Assembly: GCA_903893935.1 (NCBI GenBank)
Contig: CAITOD010000073.1
Coordinates: 1-5,909 of the forward strand
Reading direction: 5' to 3'
Source: an uncultured Sphingomonadales bacterium
GTDB taxonomy: Bacteria > Pseudomonadota > Alphaproteobacteria > Sphingomonadales > Sphingomonadaceae
DNA length: 5,909 nucleotides
Shown here one piece after another: positions 1 through 5,575 of the stretch (the stretch's first letter is position 1; each line of letters opens with the position of its first letter). Position numbers and translations under genes: made by a program. The notes under the pieces are model-generated. The model was given only the letters and a program-made list of their open reading frames with translations, had not been told where the DNA came from and made no database searches.

Positions 1-348
1 CGCCTCGTTTGCTCCCTTTGGCCGAATGCGCATGAACGGCCTGATCTCCCCGGACCGCGTCTTTGCCGTCACGACCAGGATGTTGTTCTCGTTGCGAACG
101 CTCAGGCCGCCATAGGACGTGAACAGATCAGCTGCCTCGTAGTGCAACGCCCTTCCGCCCGACCGGGCGAACTCGAACCAGATTTGGTCACCATGTCCGC
201 TCGGAAAGTCGCAAGAGTGGGGAAATCTTTCATCGACTAACTCCCAGTTACCACTCAAAAATCGCGCTCCATCGATGTCTTCTGCAGGTGCTGGCTTGTT
301 GTTCGCTATACTGGCGAGTGCGATGAGGCTGGCAAATATTAATCTCAT
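1..348 (-). CDS. Secreted hypothetical protein, 3' end cut by the window edge
   Basis: An open frame of 116 codons runs from an ATG at 348-346 off the left edge with no stop, so the C-terminus is missing. The start is supported by GGAGG at 355-359, 6 bases upstream. Residues 1-22 look like a short signal peptide: MRLIF, a hydrophobic stretch to about residue 15, then a polar segment ending PAPA before EDID, so export to the periplasm or beyond is likely. The visible mature part is mixed polar and hydrophobic, with FLSGNWELV at about residues 30-38, a single cysteine at 46 and several beta-strand-like stretches (QIWFEF, NILVVTAK, FMRIR). This suggests a small beta-rich domain, but I do not recognise the family. 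Composition is lower in GC than the his genes (31 and 30 of 60 bases at 241-300 and 301-360), and AGA, TTA and ATA codons appear near the start, which hints at later acquisition or relaxed selection. That the frame is a gene is fairly sure; its function is unknown. Confidence 0.7.
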   Translation of the reverse strand, partial: MRLIFASLIALASIANNKPAPAEDIDGARFLSGNWELVDERFPHSCDFPSGHGDQIWFEFARSGGRALHYEAADLFTSYGGLSVRNENNILVVTAKTRSGEIRPFMRIRPKGANEA

Positions 349-374
349 ATCACGCCTCCGCTTAATGGTAACCT

Positions 375-403
375 ATGCTAACGTGTCGCGATTTACACAG
401 CAA
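375..403 (-). promoter_or_regulatory. Candidate sigma70-type promoter of the left-edge secreted-protein gene
   Basis: Read on the minus strand there is TTGCTG (403-398), a 17-base spacer, and TAGCAT (380-375). They match the -35 and -10 consensus at 3 and 4 of 6 positions. Transcription would start near 368, giving a leader of about 20 bases that contains the GGAGG at 355-359. The geometry is good but the -35 match is weak, and no experimental start is known. Confidence 0.35.
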
Positions 404-441
404 GCGCGGTCTCTTGCCGGACTTGGGTGGACGTTAGCGCG

Positions 442-464
442 CATCCTTCGACGGGCTCAGGATG
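442..464. repeat. REP-like short palindromic intergenic element
   Basis: CATCCT (442-447) and AGGATG (459-464) form a perfect 6-bp inverted repeat around the 11-base centre TCGACGGGCTC. The CCTTCGAC...GCTCAGG pattern resembles a short dispersed intergenic element common in sphingomonad and other proteobacterial genomes (recalled, not searched). It lies in the spacer between the 3' end of gmk and the divergent side of the left-edge gene, where such elements usually sit. It could form a small hairpin in the transcript, but no run of T follows on either strand, so I do not call it a terminator. Only one copy is present in the window. Confidence 0.5.
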
Positions 465-507
465 TACGGGGTTTGCGTTTTGCCATGAAAAATTGTGCAG
501 AAGGGCA

Positions 508-1167
508 TCAGCTGCGCGTCAGCTCACGCACGAAATCGATCAGGCCGGTCTGGCGCTTGCGGCGCATGCGTTCGGCGGCGAGGATCTGGCGTACTTTGCC
601 GAAGCAGGTTTCGACATCGTCGTTGACGACCACATAATCGTAAGCGTCCCAGTGGCTGATTTCGGCTTGCGCGCGGGCCATGCGCGCGCTGATCACCTCG
701 CTGCTGTCGGTTCCGCGTCCTTCGAGCCGGCGGCGCAATTCGTCGAGGCTGGGGGGCAGGATGAACACGCGCACCACGTCGGATTCGGCTTTCTGGTGCA
801 ATTGCTGCGTACCTTGCCAGTCGATGTCGAACAGGAAGTCGCGCCCCGTTTTCAGCCCGGCGCGGATGTGGCCTTTGGGCGTGCCGTAGCAATGGCCGAA
901 AACATGCGCCCATTCGAAGAATTCGCCGGCTTCGACCATCTGGTCGAACTGCGCCTGGTCGATGAAATGGTAATCGCGCCCGTCCTGTTCGCCGGGCCGG
1001 ATCGGCCGCGTGGTGGCGGATACCGACAGGCCGAGTTCGGGTTCGGCTTCGAGCAATTTGCGCGCGATGGTGGTCTTGCCCGCGCCCGAAGGCGACGACA
1101 GGATGAACATCAGCCCGCGGCGGTGCAGCGTGTCGTGTCCGGAATGGGGGTGAGGGCTATCAATCAT
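508..1167 (-). CDS. gmk: Guanylate kinase
   Basis: Phosphorylates GMP to GDP with ATP in the cytoplasm, an essential step of purine nucleotide synthesis and salvage. The 219-residue product shows the family signatures in order: P-loop SGAGKTT at residues 27-33; the GMP-binding segment from S50, with TTRPIRPGE at 52-60 and GRDYHF at 63-68; GEFFEWA at 81-87; YGTPK at 94-98; DIDWQG at 114-119; and the arginine-rich lid RRRLEGRGTD at 145-154 followed by RMARAQAE at 162-169. I chose the ATG at 1167-1165 because it gives the usual short lead into the P-loop. The frame stays open to 1350, but starts further upstream would overlap the preceding gene. No strong Shine-Dalgarno sequence is visible. An internal ATG at 1110, before FILSSPSGAGK, is possible but would give a minimal N-terminus. 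It lies 31 bases downstream of the unknown gene after sspB and is probably co-transcribed with it. Confidence 0.97.
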   Translation of the reverse strand: MIDSPHPHSGHDTLHRRGLMFILSSPSGAGKTTIARKLLEAEPELGLSVSATTRPIRPGEQDGRDYHFIDQAQFDQMVEAGEFFEWAHVFGHCYGTPKGHIRAGLKTGRDFLFDIDWQGTQQLHQKAESDVVRVFILPPSLDELRRRLEGRGTDSSEVISARMARAQAEISHWDAYDYVVVNDDVETCFGKVRQILAAERMRRKRQTGLIDFVRELTRS

Positions 1168-1198
1168 GCCCGCAAATGGCAAACCACAGGGCGGGTGG

Positions 1199-1573
1199 TC
1201 AAGCGTCGTTCGTTGATCCTGCGGGTCCATCGGGTTCGGGCGCGGATTTTTGCGCCTTTTTGGCCAGGCGCCGGTCGCGCAGCGCTTTGGCGAGCAATCC
1301 ACCGCCGACCAGAATGGCGCCGGGCACCGAGCGGCGCGCCACTTCGGCAAGCACGGTGCCGATCACCGTCTCGGTAAGCGTGCGGCCGCGAATCACCCGG
1401 GCGGTTTTGGCGGGTTGACCTTTGAGCAGCCCGCGTTCGACGCCGCGCCGCACCAGCCGGTCGCCGGTGCGCAGCGCCAGATCGGCCGCGATCAGCGAGA
1501 CGATCGGCACCAGCGCCGGCTTTTCGCTAATGGTCCCGGATTTGGGCGCCCTGGCCTTTCTGAACAGTGCCAT
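1199..1573 (-). CDS. Basic conserved-looking protein of unknown function between sspB and gmk
   Basis: A 124-residue protein that I cannot assign to a family. The N-terminus is basic (FRKARAPK), followed by a moderately hydrophobic stretch at about 21-34 (LVPIVSLIAADLAL). An arginine-rich amphipathic middle follows (RTGDRLVRRGVERG, 36-49). A second hydrophobic, glycine-rich stretch lies at about 83-98 (VPGAILVGGGLLAKAL). Then comes a strongly basic segment (RDRRLAKKAQK) and a polar tail ending PDGPAGSTNDA. Neither hydrophobic segment is long enough to be a confident membrane helix; peripheral membrane association or a helical-bundle fold is possible. The ATG at 1573-1571 follows the sspB stop by 15 bases, and only a weak AGG lies upstream (1585-1587), so translational coupling to sspB is likely. 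Codon use matches its neighbours. A frame this long between two co-oriented core genes with tight spacing is very probably a real gene; its role is unknown. Confidence 0.8.
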   Translation of the reverse strand: MALFRKARAPKSGTISEKPALVPIVSLIAADLALRTGDRLVRRGVERGLLKGQPAKTARVIRGRTLTETVIGTVLAEVARRSVPGAILVGGGLLAKALRDRRLAKKAQKSAPEPDGPAGSTNDA

Positions 1574-1588
1574 GGCGCGCGGGGCCTG

Positions 1589-2074
1589 CTATTTCTTGCG
1601 CCCGAAATCGACGGTTACCACGTTCGATCCGTCATCGGCGCTCGCCTCGGGCGCGTCGGGGCTGTCGTTTTCGGCGTCTTCGTGCAGTTCTTCCTCGAGG
1701 TCGCCGGCCGCCTGGAACTGCAAGCCGAAATCGACCGCGGGATCGACAAAGGCAGTGATCGCGCTGAACGGGATCACCAGCGTGGCGGGCACCTGGCTGA
1801 ACGACAGCCCGACGGTAAAGCCGGTTTCGCTCACTTTCAGATCCCAGAACTTGTTCTGCAGCACCACCGTCATTTCGTCGGGAAAGCGCTCTTTCAGCCG
1901 CGTCGGGATGTTGACCCCGGGTGCGCCGGTCTTGAAGGTGATGTAGAAATGGTGGCTGCCGGGCAGCACACCGCCAGCGCTTTCGACCTGGCCCAGCACC
2001 CGGCCGACGACCGCGCGCAGCGCCTCCTGCACGATTTCGTCATAAGGGATCAGGCTGTCGGGTGCGTCGGTCAT
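1589..2074 (-). CDS. sspB: SspB-family ClpXP adaptor (alphaproteobacterial type)
   Basis: SspB delivers ssrA-tagged and some other substrates to the ClpXP protease in the cytoplasm. The 161-residue product starts MTDAPDSLIPYDEIVQEALR. The folded substrate-binding domain covers about residues 8-122, with GSHHFYITFKT at 39-49, GVNIPTRLKERFP at 53-65, NKFWDLKVSETGFTVGLSF at 74-92 and PFSAITAFVDP at 102-112. An acidic, disordered linker follows (about 124-150, rich in E, D, A and S), then a conserved-looking C-terminal tail NVVTVDFGRKK (151-161). In this family the tail after the linker is the ClpX-docking peptide, so this order fits a tethered adaptor. The frame stays open to an ATG at 2164, but the start at 2074-2072 gives the usual family N-terminus; the upstream part is the translated repeat region. 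No clear Shine-Dalgarno sequence precedes it. It is divergent from hisB and first of a likely sspB-unknown-gmk unit. Confidence 0.93.
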   Translation of the reverse strand: MTDAPDSLIPYDEIVQEALRAVVGRVLGQVESAGGVLPGSHHFYITFKTGAPGVNIPTRLKERFPDEMTVVLQNKFWDLKVSETGFTVGLSFSQVPATLVIPFSAITAFVDPAVDFGLQFQAAGDLEEELHEDAENDSPDAPEASADDGSNVVTVDFGRKK

Positions 2075-2130
2075 TGTGACGGAAATGACGTCGCGGGGCG
2101 CACCGGTCAAGCACCGATTAAGGTTACCCT

Positions 2131-2166
2131 GCCGGAACATGGGCCAGAACACCTGCCAGAACACGT
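2131..2166. repeat. Three tandem 12-bp repeats in the sspB-hisB promoter region
   Basis: Three consecutive 12-base units start at 2131, 2143 and 2155: GCCGGAACATGG, GCCAGAACACCT and GCCAGAACACGT. The first ten bases follow GCC(G/A)GAACA(T/C); copies two and three are identical over those ten. The units before and after (2119-2130 and 2167-2178) do not match, so the array is exactly three copies. It ends 2 bases before the candidate hisB -35 element and lies 57 bases or more upstream of the sspB start. That position would suit a regulator-binding site for either gene, but the array could also be a chance duplication. The repeats are seen directly; any function is inference. Confidence 0.7.
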
Positions 2167-2168
2167 GA

Positions 2169-2196
2169 TTGATTTGCTTCGACCGCAGGCTATAGG
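2169..2196 (+). promoter_or_regulatory. Candidate sigma70-type promoter of the his cluster
   Basis: TTGATT (2169-2174), a 16-base spacer and TATAGG (2191-2196) match the -35 and -10 consensus at 4 of 6 positions each. The hisB ATG begins at 2206, only 9 bases after the -10 element, so the transcript would have a leader of only a few bases or none. The lack of a clear Shine-Dalgarno sequence before hisB fits that. There is no room for a leader-peptide attenuator of the enterobacterial his type, and none is seen. Confidence 0.4.
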
Positions 2197-2205
2197 CCGG
2201 TACTC

Positions 2206-2799
2206 ATGCGCACCGCTTCGATCGCCCGCTCGACCGCCGAAACCGCCATTGCCGTCACGGTCAATCTGGACGGTACGGGTATCTATGACATCGCCACCGG
2301 GATCGGTTTTCTCGATCACATGATCGAACAGTTCAGCCGCCATTCGCTGATCGACGTCACTCTGCACGTCAAAGGCGATTTGCACGTCGACCAGCATCAT
2401 ACGTGCGAAGACAGCGCGATCGCGCTCGGTCAGGCGATCCACCAGGCGCTCGGCGACAAAAAGGGCATTGCGCGCTATGGCGAAGCCCATGCGCCGATGG
2501 ACGAAGCGCTGGCGCGCGTCGCGCTCGACATTTCGGGCCGCCCGGTGCTGGTGTGGAACGCCACGTTCACCCAGCCGCGGCTGGGCGAAATGGATACCGA
2601 GCTGTTCGAACACTGGTTCCAGTCGCTGGCGCAGGCGGCGGGCATCACGCTGCACATCGCCAATCTCTACGGCAGCAACAACCACCATGTGATCGAGGGT
2701 ATCTACAAGGGCTTTGCCCGCGCGATGCGCGCCGCAGTCGCCATCGATCCGCGCAAGGCCGATGCGGTGCCTTCGACCAAGGGGCAACTGGGTGGCTGA
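2206..2799 (+). CDS. hisB: Imidazoleglycerol-phosphate dehydratase
   Basis: Dehydrates imidazoleglycerol phosphate to imidazole acetol phosphate, the sixth step of histidine synthesis, using bound manganese; family members form 24-subunit assemblies. The 197-residue product is the usual size of the single-function enzyme and lacks the N-terminal histidinol-phosphatase domain found in the fused E. coli HisB. Visible signatures are NLDGTG at 20-25, GIGFLDHM at 32-39, SRHSLID at 44-50, the metal-binding HHTCED at 64-69, PMDEALAR at 97-104, a second metal site NNHHVIE at 158-164, and the C-terminal PSTKG at 189-193. It is the first gene of the plus-strand cluster. No strong ribosome binding site precedes the ATG, which fits the close promoter upstream. 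Its last 8 bases overlap the hisH start. Confidence 0.97.
   Translation: MRTASIARSTAETAIAVTVNLDGTGIYDIATGIGFLDHMIEQFSRHSLIDVTLHVKGDLHVDQHHTCEDSAIALGQAIHQALGDKKGIARYGEAHAPMDEALARVALDISGRPVLVWNATFTQPRLGEMDTELFEHWFQSLAQAAGITLHIANLYGSNNHHVIEGIYKGFARAMRAAVAIDPRKADAVPSTKGQLGG
2779..2784 (+). promoter_or_regulatory. Ribosome binding site that fixes the GTG start of hisH
   Basis: AAGGGG lies 7 bases before GTG at 2792-2794, inside the 3' end of hisB. The frame also has an ATG at 2714, but that would add 26 residues of arginine- and proline-rich sequence that are only hisB read in another frame. The GTG start puts the family's DYGAGN motif at residues 9-14, as expected. Confidence 0.75.
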
Positions 2800-3409
2800 G
2801 CGGACTGCGCTGATCGATTACGGCGCGGGCAACTTGCGATCGGTCGCCAATGCCTTGCGCGCCGCCGGCGGCAACACTGTGATCGTGACGGCCGATCCCG
2901 ATGTGGTGCGTGGTGCCGATCGCATCGTCTTGCCCGGCGTCGGCGCGTTCCGCGCGTGTATCGAAGCCTTGCGCGCGGTGCCCGGGCTGGTCGAAGCGAT
3001 GACCGAGCGCGTGGCCACAGGCGGCGTGCCGTTTCTCGGCATTTGCGTCGGCATGCAATTGCTCGCCACGCGCGGGATCGAATTCGGCGTGACCGAAGGG
3101 CTCGACTGGATCGGCGGCGAAGTGCGCCTGATTGAACCGCGCGACGCGACGATCAAAGTCCCGCACATGGGCTGGAACGATGTCGCGCCGCGCGCGGCCG
3201 GGCTGATCGTGCCGGGCGAGGCCTATTTCCTCCACTCGTATCACTTCGCGGCCGATCGCGACGCCGATATCGCCGCGATGACCGATCATGGCGGCGCGCT
3301 GGTCGCAGCCGTGGCGCGCGACACCGTGCTGGGCGTGCAGTTTCACCCCGAAAAGAGCCAGGCATACGGGCTGGCGCTGCTGACGCGCTTTCTGGCGTGG
3401 AAGCCGTGA
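2792..3409 (+). CDS. hisH: Imidazole glycerol phosphate synthase, glutamine amidotransferase subunit
   Basis: Class I glutamine amidotransferase that releases ammonia from glutamine and passes it through the HisF barrel to react with PRFAR. The 205-residue product (GTG start) shows [10 protein letters not shown] at 9-18, LPGVGAF at 47-53, the nucleophile region [12 protein letters not shown] at 80-91 with catalytic C85, HMGWNDV at 125-131, YFLHSYHF at 145-152, and GVQFHPEKS at 181-189 carrying the other two triad residues H185 and E187. All catalytic residues are present and the length is normal. It overlaps the end of hisB by 8 bases and is followed 25 bases later by hisA, so it sits in the middle of the operon. 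Its partner HisF is encoded two genes downstream. Confidence 0.97.
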   Translation: MAERTALIDYGAGNLRSVANALRAAGGNTVIVTADPDVVRGADRIVLPGVGAFRACIEALRAVPGLVEAMTERVATGGVPFLGICVGMQLLATRGIEFGVTEGLDWIGGEVRLIEPRDATIKVPHMGWNDVAPRAAGLIVPGEAYFLHSYHFAADRDADIAAMTDHGGALVAAVARDTVLGVQFHPEKSQAYGLALLTRFLAWKP

Positions 3410-3434
3410 AAGCAACCGTGAAGGACATTTTGCG

Positions 3435-4163
3435 ATGATCGTCTTTCCCGCCATCGATCTCAAAGCGGGCCAGGTCGTGCGACTGGCCGAAGGCGATATG
3501 GCGCGTGCCACGGTTTATGGCGACGATCCGGCGCACCAGGCGCGGCTGTTTGCCGAGGCGGGCAGCCAATATCTGCACGTGGTCGATCTCGACGGCGCGT
3601 TTGCGGGCGCGGCGCGCAACCGCGCGGCGGTCGAAGCGATCCTCGAAGCGTTCCCCGGGCATGTCCAGCTAGGCGGCGGCATCCGCAACGCGGTCGCGGT
3701 CGATGGCTGGTTCGATCTCGGGGTGTCGCGCGTGGTGATCGGCACCGCAGCGCTCAGCGATCCCGATTTCGTGCGCGCGATGGCTGCGGCCTATCCCGGC
3801 GGGATCGTGGTCGCGGTCGATGCGCGCGACGGCATGGTGGCAACGCATGGCTGGGCCGAAGTCTCCGATGTGTCGATTGTCGATATGGCGCGGCGGTTCG
3901 AGGATGCGGGCGTGGCCTCGATCCTGTTCACCGACGTCGGGCGCGACGGCTTGCTCAAAGGCTGCAATATCGACGCGACGCTCGATCTGGCGCGCGCGAC
4001 GCGGCTGCCGGTGATTGCCAGCGGCGGCGTCAAGGGCCTCGACGATATCCGCCTGCTCAAGATTCACGAAGCCGATGGCATCGAAGGCGTGATCACGGGC
4101 CGCGCGCTCTATGACGGGCGGCTCGATCTGGCAGCGGCGATCGCGATGGCCGAAGCGCGATGA
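3435..4163 (+). CDS. hisA: ProFAR isomerase (HisA)
   Basis: Phosphoribosylformimino-5-aminoimidazole carboxamide ribotide isomerase, which opens the ribose ring of ProFAR to give PRFAR, the substrate of HisHF. The 242-residue product is a (beta/alpha)8 barrel of normal length. It has the two catalytic aspartates in the expected places: D8 in FPAIDL, and D129 in VAVDARDG. Phosphate-binding loops are visible at GGGIR (80-84) and IASGGV (194-199), with [11 protein letters not shown] at 48-58, FTDVGRDG at 165-172 and ITGRALYDG at 220-228. Its similarity in layout to HisF reflects the known common origin of the two barrels. The start is supported by AAGGA at 3421-3425, 9 bases before the ATG. Its stop overlaps the hisF start by 4 bases (ATGA). 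Confidence 0.97.
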   Translation: MIVFPAIDLKAGQVVRLAEGDMARATVYGDDPAHQARLFAEAGSQYLHVVDLDGAFAGAARNRAAVEAILEAFPGHVQLGGGIRNAVAVDGWFDLGVSRVVIGTAALSDPDFVRAMAAAYPGGIVVAVDARDGMVATHGWAEVSDVSIVDMARRFEDAGVASILFTDVGRDGLLKGCNIDATLDLARATRLPVIASGGVKGLDDIRLLKIHEADGIEGVITGRALYDGRLDLAAAIAMAEAR

Positions 4164-4921
4164 CCGTCCGCATCCGCGTCATCCCCTGCCTCGATGTCGC
4201 CAATGGCCGCGTCGTCAAAGGCGTCAATTTCGTCGATCTGCGCGATGCCGGCGATCCGGTCGAACAGGCCAGCGCCTATGATCGCGCGGGCGCAGACGAA
4301 TTGTGCTTCCTCGATATTTCGGCGACGCACGAAGCGCGCGGTACGCTGCTCGATGTCGTCGCGCGCACCGCCGAAGTGTGCTTCATGCCGTTGACGGTGG
4401 GCGGCGGGGTGCGCGAAGTGGCCGATGCGCGCGCGCTGCTGCTGGCGGGCGCCGACAAAGTCGCGGTCAATTCGGCCGCAGTGGCGCGGCCCGAACTGGT
4501 GCGCGAGATTGCCGAAAAGTTCGGGCGGCAATGCGTGGTCGGCTCGGTCGATGCGCGGCGCACCGGCGCCGGGCGGTGGGAGATTTTCACCCACGGCGGG
4601 CGCCAGGCGACGGGCATCGATGCGCTGGCGCATGCGGTGCGGCTGGCCGAACTCGGCGCGGGCGAATTGCTGGTCACTTCGATGGATGGCGACGGCACAC
4701 AACAAGGCTATGACCTGGCGCTCACCCGCGCGATTGCCGATGCGGTGCCGGTGCCGGTGATCGCCAGCGGCGGGGTCGGCACGCTCGATCATCTGGTGGC
4801 GGGTGTGACCGAAGGCCATGCGAGCGCAGTGCTCGCCGCATCGATTTTCCATTTCGGCACGCATGCGATTGCCGATGCGCATGCTGCGCTGCGCTGTGCG
4901 GGGTTGCCGGCGCGCGGCTAG
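4160..4921 (+). CDS. hisF: Imidazole glycerol phosphate synthase, cyclase subunit
   Basis: Condenses PRFAR with HisH-derived ammonia and cyclises it to imidazoleglycerol phosphate plus AICAR, which returns to purine synthesis. The 253-residue (beta/alpha)8 barrel has both catalytic aspartates: D12 in IPCLDV and D131 in GSVDARR. Other family segments are GRVVKGVNF at 16-24, [12 protein letters not shown] at 51-62, PLTVGGGVR at 77-85, DKVAVNSAA at 99-107, [14 protein letters not shown] at 172-185, [11 protein letters not shown] at 201-211 and ASIFHFGTH at 227-235. The length is typical. The 4-base overlap with hisA suggests coupled translation. The next gene of the pathway, hisE, follows only after a 328-base stretch that holds the small protein at 5025-5204. 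Confidence 0.98.
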   Translation: MTVRIRVIPCLDVANGRVVKGVNFVDLRDAGDPVEQASAYDRAGADELCFLDISATHEARGTLLDVVARTAEVCFMPLTVGGGVREVADARALLLAGADKVAVNSAAVARPELVREIAEKFGRQCVVGSVDARRTGAGRWEIFTHGGRQATGIDALAHAVRLAELGAGELLVTSMDGDGTQQGYDLALTRAIADAVPVPVIASGGVGTLDHLVAGVTEGHASAVLAASIFHFGTHAIADAHAALRCAGLPARG

Positions 4922-4942
4922 TGCAGGTTAACACGCGTTGTA

Positions 4943-4964
4943 AAGTCGTGCCCTTTCGGGACTT
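4943..4964 (+). other. Short hairpin-forming stretch after hisF
   Basis: AAGT (4943-4946) pairs with ACTT (4961-4964), and inside it CCC (4951-4953) can pair with GGG (4958-4960), leaving an unpaired CGTG on one side. It lies 22 bases after the hisF stop. No T run follows, so it is not a convincing intrinsic terminator; at most it could protect the 3' end of processed hisF mRNA. The rest of 4922-5024 holds no gene or recognisable site. Confidence 0.2.
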
Positions 4965-5024
4965 GGGCGAGAGCGCACCGCACAATTTCTTGTCGAATCG
5001 GGCCATCAGGCGTAAGCCCCCGGC

Positions 5025-5204
5025 ATGGTTGATAGTCTCTTAACTCTACTGCTGGTGCTTTTCGCATTTGCAGGATCACCGGCGAATGCCGGGTCGATGG
5101 GGGCCGATGGAACGCCGGTCGATGAACCGGCCGCGCTGGCGCTGCTTGCGGTGGGTGTGGTCGGCTTGGTGATCGGCCGGCATGCGGCCAAGCGCCGCGA
5201 TTGA
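5025..5204 (+). CDS. Small PEP-CTERM-like protein with signal peptide
   Basis: A 59-residue frame begins ATG GTT GAT at 5025 and ends TGA at 5202-5204. Residues 1-22 are a textbook signal peptide: MVDS, a leucine-rich core LLTLLLVLFAFA, and an AxA-type cleavage site at SPANA. A short polar segment, GSMGADGTPV (23-32), follows. Next is DEPAALALLAVGVVGLVIG (33-51), a hydrophobic helix led by an acidic-proline motif, then a basic tail RHAAKRRD. This order (proline motif, membrane helix, arginine cluster) is that of PEP-CTERM sorting signals, which are cleaved by an exosortase; here the classic PEP reads DEP. If both ends are processed, only about a dozen residues remain, so it may instead simply be a small membrane hairpin. 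The Shine-Dalgarno match is weak. Codon use and the ordered domain pattern support a real gene; its role is unknown. Confidence 0.72.
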   Translation: MVDSLLTLLLVLFAFAGSPANAGSMGADGTPVDEPAALALLAVGVVGLVIGRHAAKRRD

Positions 5205-5227
5205 AACCCCGCTTGACGCCGTGCGCG

Positions 5228-5249
5228 CGCCCCGTCATGGCCGGGGGCG
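5228..5249 (+). promoter_or_regulatory. Hairpin abutting the hisE start codon
   Basis: CGCCCC (5228-5233) is complementary to GGGGCG (5244-5249), with a 10-base loop. An alternative register pairs CCCCG (5230-5234) with CGGGG (5242-5246). The 3' arm is the only purine-rich, ribosome-binding-like sequence before the hisE ATG at 5250, so the fold could limit hisE initiation. In GC-rich DNA such arms arise by chance fairly often. The stem is seen; the regulatory role is inference. Confidence 0.25.
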
Positions 5250-5573
5250 ATGGATCACGCTGCCATTCTCGCCCGCCTCGAAACGGTGATTGCCGAGCGC
5301 GCCGGCGCTGATCCCGATGCGAGCTATGTCGCGCGGCTGCACGCTCGGGGGCTTGGCAAAATCGCGCAGAAACTGGGCGAAGAAGCGACCGAGACGGTGG
5401 TCGCGGCGCTGATCGGCAGCGACGCGGAACTGACCGGGGAAGCGGCCGATCTGGTCTTTCACCTGATGGTCCTGCTCGGCGCGCGCGGGGTGCCGCTCGA
5501 TGCGGTGCTGGCCGAGCTCACGCGCCGCGAAGGCCTTTCGGGACTGGTCGAAAAAGCAAGCAGGAGCACCTGA
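5250..5573 (+). CDS. hisE: Phosphoribosyl-ATP pyrophosphatase
   Basis: Hydrolyses PR-ATP to PR-AMP and pyrophosphate, the second step of histidine synthesis. The 107-residue product is an all-alpha MazG-related fold of normal length for a stand-alone HisE, with no HisI domain fused. Key segments are SYVARLHARGLGKIAQKLGEE (split here: SYVARLHARG at 25-34 and LGKIAQKLGEE at 35-45) followed by ATE (46-48), where E44, E45 and E48 are the expected metal ligands, and GEAADLVFHLMVLL at 63-76 with E64 and D67. A C-terminal helix LDAVLAELTRREG follows (83-95). The ATG at 5250 is the only usable start: a stop in this frame lies at 5214-5216 and no other start codon falls between. It follows the small PEP-CTERM-like gene by 45 bases and precedes the HIT gene by 2 bases. 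Confidence 0.96.
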   Translation: MDHAAILARLETVIAERAGADPDASYVARLHARGLGKIAQKLGEEATETVVAALIGSDAELTGEAADLVFHLMVLLGARGVPLDAVLAELTRREGLSGLVEKASRST

Positions 5574-5575
5574 TC

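Noticed and set aside
486..507. Possible terminator after gmk: a run of five T on the minus strand at 492-488
   Set aside because: Only a 4-bp stem (GCAG/CTGC) can be drawn before it. That is too weak for an intrinsic terminator.
427..1377. Long plus-strand open frame of 316 codons opposite gmk
   Set aside because: It is the antisense shadow of gmk in GC-rich DNA. Its product has no recognisable motif, while the minus strand encodes a complete guanylate kinase.
2082..2110. Possible minus-strand sspB promoter: TTGACC at 2110-2105, 17-base spacer, CATTTC at 2087-2082
   Set aside because: The -35 match is good but the -10 element is poor, so it is not listed as a feature.
2075..2164. N-terminal extension of sspB to the ATG at 2164
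   Set aside because: The added 30 residues come from the 12-bp repeat and promoter region and do not resemble the SspB N-terminus, which begins properly at 2074.
1250..2323. Plus-strand open frame of 357 codons across the unknown gene, sspB and the start of hisB
   Set aside because: It runs antisense to two genes and into hisB in another frame. Its composition (rich in R, G, A, H and Q) is typical of GC-rich shadow frames.
2645..3511. Minus-strand open frame of 288 codons opposite hisH
   Set aside because: It is antisense to hisH and the start of hisA, both of which have full catalytic motifs. It has no motif of its own.
3435..4921. Similarity of the layout of hisA and hisF as a possible tandem duplication
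   Set aside because: The two barrels are known ancient paralogues; they are clearly distinct enzymes here, with no recent duplication.
4990..5018. Possible promoter for the small gene: TTGTCG, 17-base spacer, TAAGCC
   Set aside because: The -10 match is only 2 of 6; read-through from hisF is an equally simple explanation.
4918..5238. Minus-strand open frame of 106 codons opposite the hisF-hisE interval
   Set aside because: Arginine-, proline- and histidine-rich with no domain features. The plus-strand small gene at 5025-5204 has a coherent signal peptide and membrane helix.
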